A DNA stretch of 36,124 bases from Rhizobium aethiopicum. Lineage in GTDB: Bacteria; Pseudomonadota; Alphaproteobacteria; Rhizobiales; Rhizobiaceae. The DNA lies in NCBI RefSeq assembly GCF_014197535.1, contig NZ_JACIFV010000028.1, positions 1-36,124 of the forward strand, written 5' to 3'. The first letter of the stretch is position 1. Each line of letters begins with the position of its first letter. The translations under genes were made by a program, and so were the position numbers. The notes under the pieces are model-generated. The model saw only the letters and a program-made list of their open reading frames with translations. It was not told where the DNA came from and did not search any database. Shown here piece by piece: positions 16,923 to 24,897 of this stretch.

Positions 16923-17618
16923 GTGGAAAAAAAGGTTCTGGGATTGCTTCCGGCGCGAGGGGGATCGAAGGGGCTGCCGCGAAAGAATGTGCGGCCGCTG
17001 AACGGCCGTCCTCTCATCGATTGGGCGGGTAAGGCGCTTTCTGCCTCGTCATCTGTGCGCCGTGCTATTTGTAGTACGGATGACCCTGAAATCGCTCGAG
17101 CCGCGATAGCTAGTGGCCTGGAAGTACCGTGGATGCGGCCGCCGGAGATATCGCATGACTCGAGTCTTGTCGTGGACGTCATCCTGCATGCGCTGGATGC
17201 CTTGGCAAGAGAAGGTGATTTAGACTACGAGTACGTCGCGCTGGTGCAGGCAACAAGTCCCACGGTCACGACCGGTGATATCGATTCCGCTGTGGCGATG
17301 GCGATCACCAAGCAAGCAGATACGGTGATAACCGGCTTCCACGCCGGTCAAAGGCATCCGGCAACAATGTTCTCACTCTCGGCGAATGACGAGGTGACGT
17401 GGTTGTTGGACGACGAGCAACGGATGTCACGGAGACAAGATCTGCCGGACTACTTTATTCGGACCGGACTTGTTTATGTGATCAGCACAGAAACCCTCGT
17501 TCAGCGGCGATCGATCTATGGAGAGCGCATATTCTGCCTGGTCGTTTCCGAGGAACGGGCGCTGACCATCGACGAAGAACGTGATTTCCAAATAGCGGAA
17601 TTTCTTTTGAGGAGATAA
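16923..17618 (+). CDS. neuA: Acylneuraminate cytidylyltransferase family protein (NeuA-like)
   Basis: A 231-residue CMP-nonulosonate synthetase. It has LLPARGGSKGLPRKN (CTP binding, residues 8-22), STDDPEIA, LVQATSPTVT, RRQDLPDYFIRTGLVYV and LTIDEERDFQIAE, the acidic metal site. It activates the nonulosonic acid with CTP in the cytosol. The start is a GTG two bases after the dehydrogenase stop; no ATG in frame gives a sensible start. It is a single-domain enzyme without the O-acetyl esterase domain of some NeuA. FIRTG replaces the more common F-x-x-N-G-A, another sign that the sugar may differ from Neu5Ac. KDO transferase (KdsB) is less likely because of the ARGGSKG motif. Confidence 0.87.
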   Translation: MEKKVLGLLPARGGSKGLPRKNVRPLNGRPLIDWAGKALSASSSVRRAICSTDDPEIARAAIASGLEVPWMRPPEISHDSSLVVDVILHALDALAREGDLDYEYVALVQATSPTVTTGDIDSAVAMAITKQADTVITGFHAGQRHPATMFSLSANDEVTWLLDDEQRMSRRQDLPDYFIRTGLVYVISTETLVQRRSIYGERIFCLVVSEERALTIDEERDFQIAEFLLRR

Positions 17619-17621
17619 CTC

Positions 17622-18464
17622 ATGCCCGAATATCGCGGCGACGGCGACAGTTTTGAACGCAACTGGAACTCCACGGAGGAGGCCCATTACTTGCACTGGA
17701 CGCGTCGTGAACCCGAAAATCAGATTCAGCTCGCATTCCGCCAGCATTGGAAAACTTTTCAAGAATTGCTTCCGGCGAATCTCGCTGGCAAACGTGTACT
17801 CGAGGTTGGTTGCGGGCGCGGATCTCTAAGTGCATATTTCGCGGATGCCGGGTGGGATTGTACTCTCCTCGACATCTCTCCGGCTGCGATCAATCTTGCG
17901 CGGGCTGCGTTCGAAGCACAAGGACTGAACGCAAGATTCGAGGTCGGCGACTGCCTCGACATGCCGTTTGAGACAGGCGGCTATGATTTGGTGTTCTCCA
18001 TAGGTCTTCTGGAGCATTTCGAGGAGATTGAAAACGCAATAGGCGAGCAAGTACGGATCCTGGCGCCGAATGGTCTGTTCATTGGTTATGTTGTTCCACA
18101 TATCCCTGAGAACGTGCAGAAAGAATATGCTTGGGTCTGTGATATTCTTAGGGCAATCTTACCGCTGACGTCCGCGCAGACGAAAACACCACTTTATAGA
18201 TCCGATCAACTGTCTCCCCCCTATCTCGCTGCAATGGGGGCCGCGGGTTTGAAGAATGTTGGTGCTAGCGGGACTTATCCGCTTCCGATGATCAGCAATT
18301 CCCCGGACTTTCCCTTCACGTTGCTGCCTTCGGACGCTGAACGTGTTCTCGTGAAACATTTCGAGCTGATTCTCGAAACACGGCATCAGCAGACAGGCAA
18401 GAATCCTTGGCTTTGCCAAGAAGGAGACGGTCAGGCATTCCTCGTTTGGGGACAAAAAACCTGA
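17622..18464 (+). CDS. Class I SAM-dependent methyltransferase
   Basis: A 280-residue methyltransferase with full motifs: VLEVGCGRGSLSAYFADAGW (about 57-76), LLDISPAAI, a conserved DCLDMPF acidic site and the YDLVFSIGLLEHF block. GGAG lies about 7 bases before the ATG, and the gene starts three bases after the NeuA-like stop. The C-terminal ~100 residues are less conserved and probably bind the acceptor. In this operon it most likely methylates a hydroxyl or amine of the nonulosonate or of another sugar in the repeat unit; the acceptor is unknown. Confidence 0.87.
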   Translation: MPEYRGDGDSFERNWNSTEEAHYLHWTRREPENQIQLAFRQHWKTFQELLPANLAGKRVLEVGCGRGSLSAYFADAGWDCTLLDISPAAINLARAAFEAQGLNARFEVGDCLDMPFETGGYDLVFSIGLLEHFEEIENAIGEQVRILAPNGLFIGYVVPHIPENVQKEYAWVCDILRAILPLTSAQTKTPLYRSDQLSPPYLAAMGAAGLKNVGASGTYPLPMISNSPDFPFTLLPSDAERVLVKHFELILETRHQQTGKNPWLCQEGDGQAFLVWGQKT

Positions 18465-18502
18465 CCGGCGGACTTCCGTTGCAGGCTGTGCTCTAATTTG
18501 GA

Positions 18503-19804
18503 ATGAGGAATAATGTGAGCGTTTCGTCGAATGCGGTCACCGTGCTGGCGAGCACGCTAATAAATTACAACGCCGTCGAGCCGTCGCTGCGAAGGCTCGA
18601 TCAGGCAGGCGTAGAGACAATTCTTTTCGTTCCAGACCGATATAGAGAGTTTGTCGGGCAACGGTTGGGAAAGACATTTTCACGCATACGCAGCTACAAT
18701 CAGCTACTATCCAAGGCGCGCATGATGCGCCTCGCGCACCGATACACAGAACTACTTGTTGCGGGACCTGAATTTTCGGAAACCTATCGTTTTCGAGAAT
18801 GGGATCCTGCCTGTTCCAAAGCGGGACTGGCGGGCATTTCTCTTCGATTGAGATCGGCATTCCCCAGCGCACAGAGACAGTACGTCAATTCCTACCTGGA
18901 GCGTCTCTATGCTCCCTTCGTGCCGCGGGTTTTTCCAAGCAACAGGATATTGGTAGTCACTCGATCTGACATCCGTCATCTTTTGTGCCACCCCGATCTC
19001 GACGTCGTGTCCTTAATGGAGAGCTGGGATCACCCGCCAAAGGCGCCGATGGGCTATCGTTCGGATACGGCATTCGTCTGGAATCGCGCCCTCCAAAAAG
19101 ATTGGCGTGAATTCCAGGGAGATGAGGACATTCGTATCGGCTATCCCTTCAAGTTGCGGTATGTTCTAGAGGGATTTCAAAAGCAGACCGTCGCCAGGAA
19201 TGCGGTCCTTTATCCCGCATCCTTCAGCAAAAGATCGGACCCGATTTTTTTTGCGGCGGAACTGAGATTGCTTAAGGTCATATGCGAAGCCACCAGGAAA
19301 TTGGGCATCGAGCTAATCGTCAAGCCTAAACCCAATGGTATTCGTGGTGAATTCGATGATCTGTTTGATCAAGGCACTCACGTCAGCATAGCTCCTTACA
19401 AGGATAACGACGGTTCAACCGGATATTTTTTGGACGAACAATACAATGCCGAACGATTGGAGCTTTTGTCCCGTTGTTTCGCCGTCATTAACTTGGGCAC
19501 TACATTCGCAATCGACGCTGCAGCGGCTCGAATCCCGATAATTCAATTGCGATTAAATGATCCAGCCAGGTTTCCCGAGGTTACGCAAGCGAATCGTTGG
19601 GTGCATCTCGATAGGCATTTTTTCAGCAAACCGGAACTTCTATGCCAGATTTCAGAAAACGATAATCCTGTCGACAAGATAGCTCATTTTATTGAACATA
19701 CGGATCGAGCGCAATCATTTTCCAACTATCTCTTCGAATGGATTTCCCCGGAGCAAACAGCTGAAGAAGCGATTAGCCATATCGCCCGGCGGCTGATGCA
19801 ATGA
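18503..19804 (+). CDS. Unclassified GT-B-like protein; candidate nonulosonate transferase
   Basis: A 433-residue protein that I cannot assign to a family. The C-terminal half (AVLYPASFSKRSD near residue 233, LIVKPKPNG, then INLGTTFAIDAAAARIPIIQLRL) resembles the nucleotide-binding lobe of GT-B glycosyltransferases such as CDP-glycerol or polysialyl transferases. There is no signal peptide or membrane helix, so it is cytosolic. It follows the NeuA-like and methyltransferase genes and overlaps the flippase by four bases, which makes it the best candidate for moving the CMP-activated sugar onto the lipid-linked unit. The start may instead be the GTG at 18515, which has GAGGA 5 bases before it. 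Confidence 0.5.
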   Translation: MRNNVSVSSNAVTVLASTLINYNAVEPSLRRLDQAGVETILFVPDRYREFVGQRLGKTFSRIRSYNQLLSKARMMRLAHRYTELLVAGPEFSETYRFREWDPACSKAGLAGISLRLRSAFPSAQRQYVNSYLERLYAPFVPRVFPSNRILVVTRSDIRHLLCHPDLDVVSLMESWDHPPKAPMGYRSDTAFVWNRALQKDWREFQGDEDIRIGYPFKLRYVLEGFQKQTVARNAVLYPASFSKRSDPIFFAAELRLLKVICEATRKLGIELIVKPKPNGIRGEFDDLFDQGTHVSIAPYKDNDGSTGYFLDEQYNAERLELLSRCFAVINLGTTFAIDAAAARIPIIQLRLNDPARFPEVTQANRWVHLDRHFFSKPELLCQISENDNPVDKIAHFIEHTDRAQSFSNYLFEWISPEQTAEEAISHIARRLMQ

Positions 19805-21198
19805 GCTCTGAACAACTGACAGTACGCGAAAAAGTGTGCCGCAGCCTAGCGCGCCTTGGAAGGGGCGACGATTCAACGGTCATCATTTCAAACGGCCTCC
19901 AGTTTGCGCTCGCAAGCGTCCTTGCGCAACTATTTCCGCTTTTGTCCGTGCCTTTGATGGTGAGGACACTGACAGCTCAAGAGTGGGGTTTCTACACTAT
20001 CCTCGTCCAAACCGGCTCACTTATGCAGGTTCTCGGGACGACATTATTTTCGCAGTCATTGCTACGTTTCTACGCCGCAACTGATGAAACCGATCGTCAC
20101 AAGTTAATATGGACTTCCGTGCTGGCAGGAACCGCCTCACAGACAGGTCTCCTGGGTCTGCTGTGGATTTTTCGGCATTCCACGATTCGTGCGCTTTTTC
20201 CGAATGTCGATATACCGATAGATCCCGCCTTCACTTGGGCGATCTTCTGGTGGCTTTTTGCAACGTTCCGGACGCTTCTTATGACGGTCGCCAAGGTTCA
20301 AGAGAAACCTTGGCAGGTGCTGCAACTTACCGGTCTCTATGGCATAATCCTGCTGCCAGGGCTAACCTTAGTAGTGTGGGCGGATCTCGGCCTTATTGGC
20401 GCACTGCAGGTGCTGATAGCAGCGGAACTTGTAGGTGCAGTCGTCAATCTTCTTTTGACTTCACGTGAATTTAAAATTTCCTTTGACGTAGAAAGTCTTC
20501 GTCGCGGCGTCTACTTCTCACTTCCTCTGCTGCCCAGTTCTCTGATGACGTCGTTGCTGCTCAACGCAGATCGTATCGTTCTCAGCCGGTTCGCCAATCT
20601 GTCATTACAAGGTCATTACGCGCTTGGGTCAATGGTGGGAAGCGGAATGGCGGTTATCGTCACATCCTTCTGGTCGTCATATTCAGCGCGTGTGCTATCG
20701 GTGAAATCCAGTCGCGGTATCCGTTCCGCGGCTCAAACCGGCAAGGAGACGATGCATCTCGGAGTTAAGATTGTTGGACTGCCCGTGATCGGTCTTTGCT
20801 TACTGGGCTGGCCGCTATTTTACCTCATCACCAATGATCACGCTCAGCTTGCGATAGCCGCCGTAGCATCAATAGGCGTAGCGACTGGACATTTTTGTCG
20901 CTTCCTGACGCTGCCTGCGCAGCATTCCTTGTTCATGCAATCCAGAACTATTACTATGCTGTCCTTGAGCGCATGTACGCTTGTAGTGATGTTTATCGCG
21001 AGCTTTGTGCTGACCTTTGTTCTTGGTCCTATTGCGGTGGCGTTCGCCTTCGGCACAGCACATATTCTGATGGCGGTTCCATATTACAAGACCGCCGGTT
21101 TTGGTACAAATGTCGACCTATCACAATCTGCAGTATTGTATGGCGGCCTCATTATTGCTGCAGCGATCGCTGCGGCAGTCTTGCTTTCAAGCTTTTAG
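19801..21198 (+). CDS. Polysaccharide flippase (Wzx-like, MOP/MATE fold)
   Basis: A 465-residue integral membrane protein with about twelve hydrophobic segments (for example FALASVLAQLFPLLSVPLMV at residues ~37-56 and repeated LLGLLWI/LLPGLTLVVW stretches), the length and layout of Wzx/RfbX transporters. It would move the undecaprenyl-linked repeat unit across the inner membrane. The ATGA overlap with the upstream transferase-like gene shows coupling. It is the last gene of the rightward operon; about 70 bases later an IS3-family remnant begins. MATE-type drug transport is unlikely in this context. Confidence 0.85.
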   Translation: MSSEQLTVREKVCRSLARLGRGDDSTVIISNGLQFALASVLAQLFPLLSVPLMVRTLTAQEWGFYTILVQTGSLMQVLGTTLFSQSLLRFYAATDETDRHKLIWTSVLAGTASQTGLLGLLWIFRHSTIRALFPNVDIPIDPAFTWAIFWWLFATFRTLLMTVAKVQEKPWQVLQLTGLYGIILLPGLTLVVWADLGLIGALQVLIAAELVGAVVNLLLTSREFKISFDVESLRRGVYFSLPLLPSSLMTSLLLNADRIVLSRFANLSLQGHYALGSMVGSGMAVIVTSFWSSYSARVLSVKSSRGIRSAAQTGKETMHLGVKIVGLPVIGLCLLGWPLFYLITNDHAQLAIAAVASIGVATGHFCRFLTLPAQHSLFMQSRTITMLSLSACTLVVMFIASFVLTFVLGPIAVAFAFGTAHILMAVPYYKTAGFGTNVDLSQSAVLYGGLIIAAAIAAAVLLSSF

Positions 21199-21270
21199 GA
21201 CGGATCGACGCGTGTGGCACCGAGATCATGGTTGCCTCGACATAACTGGAACTCTTGAGAGGACCAGGGA

Positions 21271-21730
21271 ATGAAGCGCAACCGTTTCACAGGCGGACAG
21301 ATTATCGGCATTCTGAAGGAGCACGAGGCGGGCACGCCGGTCTCGGAGCTTTGCCGCAAGCACGGCGTCAGCGATGCCGGTATCTATAAGTGGAAAGCCA
21401 AGTTCGGCGGCATGGACGTGTCCGAGGCCAAGCGGTTGAAGACGCTGGAGGACGAAAACACGAAGCTGAAGCGGTTGCGCGATGCTCGACAATGCTGCTT
21501 TGAAAGACCTTTTGGGAAAGAAGTGGTGACGCCCGCAGCCCAGCGGAACGCTGTCGCTCATCTAATGAACCAACACCGGATGAGCGAACGGCGGGCGTGT
21601 AAAAGCCATCGGCGTTTGCCGGATGACGGTTCGTTACAAAAGTAGCCGTATCGATGACCATGACCTTCGCGGGCGAATGAAGGCATTGGCACATGAGCGC
21701 CGCCGCTTCGGCTATCGTAAGCTCCGGTGA
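21271..21730 (+). pseudogene. IS3-family transposase remnant (orfA plus start of orfB), frameshifted
   Basis: OrfA is recognisable from its start (MKRNRFTGGQIIGILKEHEA, helix-turn-helix, then AGIYKWKAKFGGMD). Near 21478 the frame breaks; the family ending MLDNAALKDLLGKKW continues in another frame at 21482-21529. OrfB then starts (TPAAQRNAVAHLMNQHRMSE), shifts frame again near 21600 (AIGVCRMTVRYKSSRIDDHD) and stops at 21730 after RRRFGYRKLR. The DDE catalytic domain is absent. The element resembles IS407-like IS3 members and cannot move on its own. Confidence 0.85.
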
Positions 21731-21870
21731 TTACCGCACCTGGCGCTAGTTGTGTGCAGGTTCAGCGGTCTGACTAGTCTGACTGAAGTGCCGCGACAGC
21801 TCTTGCAGTGCCTTGTCGCAACGCTCAGCAAGTCCTGGTGACCCCGTCATTTCAGTGTTTTTGCTCATCT

Positions 21871-22035
21871 GGTCGTCGTTGGCCGAAGAACAACGGCATC
21901 CGCATCGACCACCTGCTGCTGTCACCGGAAGCGGCCGACCGGATGACGTCGGCAGCTATCGAAAAACACGTACGGGCCTGGGAAAAGCCATCCGACCACG
22001 TACCAGTAATCGTCTATTTCGACTTCGCGGCCTGA
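21871..22035 (+). pseudogene. 3' remnant of exodeoxyribonuclease III gene (xthA-like)
   Basis: About 54 codons match the C-terminal end of exonuclease III: KNNGIRIDHLLLSPEAADRM, then EKHVRAWEKPSDHVPV and the stop. The family's late catalytic SDH(V)P motif is present, but the first ~200 residues are missing. The preceding sequence (21731-21870) is unrelated and has no clear gene. The loss fits a deletion or replacement when the polysaccharide island or the IS3 element arrived. This was probably the original convergent neighbour of exoR. Confidence 0.8.
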
Positions 22036-22081
22036 CATTCCGCGCCCTTGGCAGCGCGTCATTTCACGTGCGCGCGATGGA

Positions 22082-22089
22082 GACGCACG
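22082..22089. repeat. Left 8-bp target duplication of the IS66 element
   Basis: GACGCACG directly abuts the left inverted repeat and is repeated exactly at 24898-24905. IS66 elements characteristically make 8-bp duplications. Confidence 0.93.
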
Positions 22090-22111
22090 GTAACCGGCCG
22101 ATTGCTACCGC
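22090..22111. repeat. IS66 left inverted repeat
   Basis: Begins GTAACCGGCCGATTG and pairs with 24876-24897, with mismatches at the 8th and 16th positions only. Confidence 0.9.
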
Positions 22112-22401
22112 GGAGATTTTGCTTTGATGCGGGCGACAAGTTCTTCGTCGTCGACAAAGCTGTCGAGGAAGTCGTCCCATTCCTGAGTTGAGCGGCGAGC
22201 ATAGGAGAGCATTTGTTCCAGCTCCTCCATGCCGTCGTCTGTCAGTGCGATGACGGATTCGTCCTCGCCGTTGTAGACACTGATGATACTGCCGTAGGTC
22301 AGGTTGTCATCGTTGCTGACGATCGCCCGAAGAAGCTCTGGATCCTCGCCAAGAATTTCGGCGACATATTTGATGGTGCGGACATAAGTGACTGTCGCCA
22401 T
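22105..22401 (-). CDS. IS66 passenger ORF, small acidic protein of unknown function
   Basis: A 98-residue acidic protein (MATVTYVRTIKYVAEILGED at the N-terminus, WDDFLDSFVDDEELVARIK near the end). Its ATG overlaps the tnpC stop (TGATG), and its last bases reach into the inverted repeat, so it travels with the element. It has no membrane segment, cysteine cluster or DNA-binding motif that I can see. Canonical IS66 members carry only tnpA, tnpB and tnpC. A regulatory, immunity or host-interaction role is possible but unproven. Confidence 0.72.
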   Translation of the reverse strand: MATVTYVRTIKYVAEILGEDPELLRAIVSNDDNLTYGSIISVYNGEDESVIALTDDGMEELEQMLSYARRSTQEWDDFLDSFVDDEELVARIKAKSPR

Positions 22402-24038
22402 CAGGCCGCCTCGGCGCAGATGATGGCCACGGGTGACCAGTTCCAGGGGAGCAGTTCGTCGAGGCGATTGATCTTATGATCGTGGATACGGTCAAGCACA
22501 TCGGCCAGATAGGCCTGTGGATCGAGGCCATTCATCTTGGCCGTCTCGATGATCGTCATGGCGCGCGCCAAGGTCTCCGCGCCGGTGTCAGCGCCAGCAA
22601 AAAGCCAATTCTTTCTTCCGATTCCAATCGGGCGCAGCGCCCGCTCGGCGGCATTGTTGTCCATTGCGACGCGACCGTCTTCCAGGAACAGGCAGAATGA
22701 CGACCAGCGGCTCAGGCCGTACCGGAAGGCTCGCGCCAGATCACCCTTGCCCGGAATGCGGGTCAATTGCGCTTCGGCCCAGACACGCAATGCCTCGACT
22801 TTTGCGTTGCTGTGTTTTTGACGCGCGGCCAAGCGGATATCAGCAGATTGGCCCGCAATGTCGCGCTCGACGTCGTAAAGCGCACCGATACGGTCGAGAG
22901 CCTCGCGTGCGATCTCGGATTTGTTCGAGGTCCAGATGTCATGGAAGTCGCGTCGCCAGTGCGCCCAACATGCTGCCTCTTGGAAGCGAGATGTCCCATC
23001 CGCTCCAGGCTCATAAAGCTTCCCGTAGCCCTTGTAGCCGTCGGCTTGAAGGATGCCGCTCGCCTGCTTGAGGTGATGATGAACGTGGTCTTCCTTCCAG
23101 TCGGGAGCAAAGTAGTAGACCGCACCTGGTGGAGCCGCGCCCGCCCATGGCCGCTGATCGCGGACGTACGTCCAAATCCTGCCCTTCTTCACGCCTTTGC
23201 CCAACCCCTTGTCTCGCAGAGAACGGTCGAGCACCCGGATCGGGGTGTCGTCGGCATGGAGGAGGTCACTGCCCATGATCGCGGTCTCGATCCGCTCAAT
23301 CAGCGGCTGGAGTACCTGCATGGCGCGACCGCACCATTCGACCAACGTGCTGTCGGGAATGTCGGCGCCCATGCGGGCGAAGATCTCGTTCAGGCGATAG
23401 AGTGGCAGGTGGTCGTCGAACTTCGAGACCAGGATGTAAGCCAGAAGGCCAGCACCTGCCATGCTGCCCGGTATCGGACGGCTGGGTGCCGGCAACTGCA
23501 CCATCTTCTCGCAGCAACGGCAGGACTTCTTCAATCGAGCGACCTCGATGACCTTCATCTGCGCGGCGATCATGTCAAGGATCTCGCTGGCATCCTCGCC
23601 GACAAGGCGCAATTCGCCGCCACACGCAGGGCAGCAGGTGCCGGGATCGAGTTCCTTGCGCTCGCGAACTGCCTTGTCCGATACGCGCGGACGACGGCGC
23701 ATTATTCTTTCGTGAGTGTTTGCCACCGACGCGACGGGCTTGGACTCATCGGCCTCATTGATCGGCTTCGTATCGCGCTCGGCCGCGGCGATCAAAAGAT
23801 CTTCCAACGCCAGTTCGAGTTGTTCGATTTCCCGCTCGATCTTTTCCGAGGACTTGCCGAAGACCTGCTTCTTGAGCTTAGCGATGCGCAGCCGCAAGGA
23901 CTGGATCAATTGGTCATGGGCCTGCAACGTCGCCGACATCTTCGCGTTTTCCGCCTGCAAAGCGGCGATCATTGCCTTCAGGAAGGCCGGATCGTCGGGA
24001 AGATTTTGGGTGGCGCTTGACATGGGTCTGACTACCAT
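22401..24038 (-). CDS. tnpC: IS66 transposase TnpC
   Basis: A 545-residue DDE transposase. Domains in order: a leucine-zipper-like coiled coil (about 20-90), a zinc-binding region (CCPAC at 135-139 and CRCC at 173-176), the catalytic core starting at HADDTP (Asp263/264), a GYKGYGKLYE block with a second acidic site, and the late DNNAAERALRPIGIGRKNW signature carrying the catalytic glutamate, followed by the IS66 C-terminal helix region. The length is normal. The start may instead be the ATG at 24023 (MSSATQ), as in many relatives; neither has a strong ribosome site. Confidence 0.95.
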   Translation of the reverse strand: MVVRPMSSATQNLPDDPAFLKAMIAALQAENAKMSATLQAHDQLIQSLRLRIAKLKKQVFGKSSEKIEREIEQLELALEDLLIAAAERDTKPINEADESKPVASVANTHERIMRRRPRVSDKAVRERKELDPGTCCPACGGELRLVGEDASEILDMIAAQMKVIEVARLKKSCRCCEKMVQLPAPSRPIPGSMAGAGLLAYILVSKFDDHLPLYRLNEIFARMGADIPDSTLVEWCGRAMQVLQPLIERIETAIMGSDLLHADDTPIRVLDRSLRDKGLGKGVKKGRIWTYVRDQRPWAGAAPPGAVYYFAPDWKEDHVHHHLKQASGILQADGYKGYGKLYEPGADGTSRFQEAACWAHWRRDFHDIWTSNKSEIAREALDRIGALYDVERDIAGQSADIRLAARQKHSNAKVEALRVWAEAQLTRIPGKGDLARAFRYGLSRWSSFCLFLEDGRVAMDNNAAERALRPIGIGRKNWLFAGADTGAETLARAMTIIETAKMNGLDPQAYLADVLDRIHDHKINRLDELLPWNWSPVAIICAEAA

Positions 24039-24085
24039 AAGTCAGGGCGAATATCCATAAAAACAACAGAATCAAAGGGATAAAA

Positions 24086-24433
24086 TCAACCGACACGCGC
24101 CGGTGGAGCACCCCAGTTAGGACGCCGCCAATCGATGCCTTCCCATAACATCGCCATTTGTGCAGACGTCAGCCGAGCCGTTCCGTCGGCCGCCGATGGC
24201 CAAGGGAACCGTCCCTTCTGCAAAATTTTGTAGTACAGGCAGAAGCCCTGGCCATCAAAATAAAGGAGTTTCAAACGGTCGCCACGCCTGCCACGAAAGG
24301 CAAAGACTGCGCCACTCGTCGGCTTCTGGCGCAATACATCCTGCGCAAGCGCAGCCAGGCCCTCTATTCCCTTACGCATGTCGGTGACCCCGCAAGCCAG
24401 ATATACCCGAACGCCCGTCCCTGGTCCGATCAT
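24086..24433 (-). CDS. tnpB: IS66 accessory protein TnpB
   Basis: A 115-residue protein with the family core VRVYLACGVTDMRKGIEGLA, then GAVFAFRGRRGDRLKLLYFDGQGFCLYYKILQKGRF (read in two parts) and a late LTSAQMAMLWEGIDW. TnpB is needed for IS66 transposition, though its biochemical role is unclear. The ATG at 24433 overlaps the tnpA stop by four bases (ATGA). Intact. Confidence 0.94.
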   Translation of the reverse strand: MIGPGTGVRVYLACGVTDMRKGIEGLAALAQDVLRQKPTSGAVFAFRGRRGDRLKLLYFDGQGFCLYYKILQKGRFPWPSAADGTARLTSAQMAMLWEGIDWRRPNWGAPPARVG

Positions 24434-24798
24434 GCCGCTTCCACAGCCTGGATAAGACGCGTCAGGGTGGCGGCATTCACGCCGCTGTCGAAGCAAAGAC
24501 TGCGACCGCGGCTCAATCGCAACTCGATCATCCCAGACGGTTCCTGACGGTCCTCACCGCGCTCGATCTCCACGGCATTCATGTCCAAGGGAACAAACAC
24601 CGCATTCGAGGACGGCGACAACAGTCCCTTCTTCTTCAGTTCACTGCGCCAGGTGTAAATTTGCTGCCGCGTCACATCGTGCCGATGAGCCACCTCCGTC
24701 ACCGTAGCGCCAGAAACTCCAACCGACATGACAATGTCGAGCTTCTGTTCATCACCCCACCGACGCCGCCGTTCCTGCCCAAGAATTTCGACACGCAT
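24430..24798 (-). CDS. tnpA: IS66 accessory protein TnpA (helix-turn-helix)
   Basis: A 122-residue protein with an N-terminal helix-turn-helix (RRRRWGDEQKLDIVMSVG, then VTEVAHRHDVTRQQIYTWR) typical of IS66 orf1 and of IS3 orfA. The second half is variable and ends RLIQAVEAA. The ATG at 24798, preceded by GAGG, is preferred over one seven codons upstream (24819). It probably binds the element's ends or its promoter. Confidence 0.92.
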   Translation of the reverse strand: MRVEILGQERRRRWGDEQKLDIVMSVGVSGATVTEVAHRHDVTRQQIYTWRSELKKKGLLSPSSNAVFVPLDMNAVEIERGEDRQEPSGMIELRLSRGRSLCFDSGVNAATLTRLIQAVEAA

Positions 24799-24875
24799 CC
24801 CATACCTCGCCGAAGACACGTCGCTTACGACGTCGTTAAAGACGTGTCTTAGGCCATCAAGGCCCTATCCGGCAG

Positions 24876-24897
24876 GCGGTAACAATCGGGCGGTTAC
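24876..24897. repeat. IS66 right inverted repeat
   Basis: Read inward from the right tip it begins GTAACCGCCCGATTG and matches the left end at 20 of 22 positions. Confidence 0.9.

Larger units (their letters stand above)
22090..24897 (-). mobile_element. Complete IS66-family insertion sequence, 2808 bp
   Basis: The ends are imperfect inverted repeats of 22 bp (20 identical), beginning GTAACCG at both tips. Exact 8-bp direct repeats flank them. Inside, on the minus strand, are tnpA, tnpB, tnpC and a fourth small ORF, each overlapping the next except for the tnpB-tnpC gap. All frames are open, so the copy may be active, and the identical duplications point to recent insertion. Removing it restores a plain convergent junction between the xthA remnant and exoR. 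Confidence 0.95.

Noticed and set aside
22767..24020. 417-residue plus-strand frame over tnpC
   Set aside because: Antisense to the well-supported IS66 transposase, with no ribosome site or motifs.
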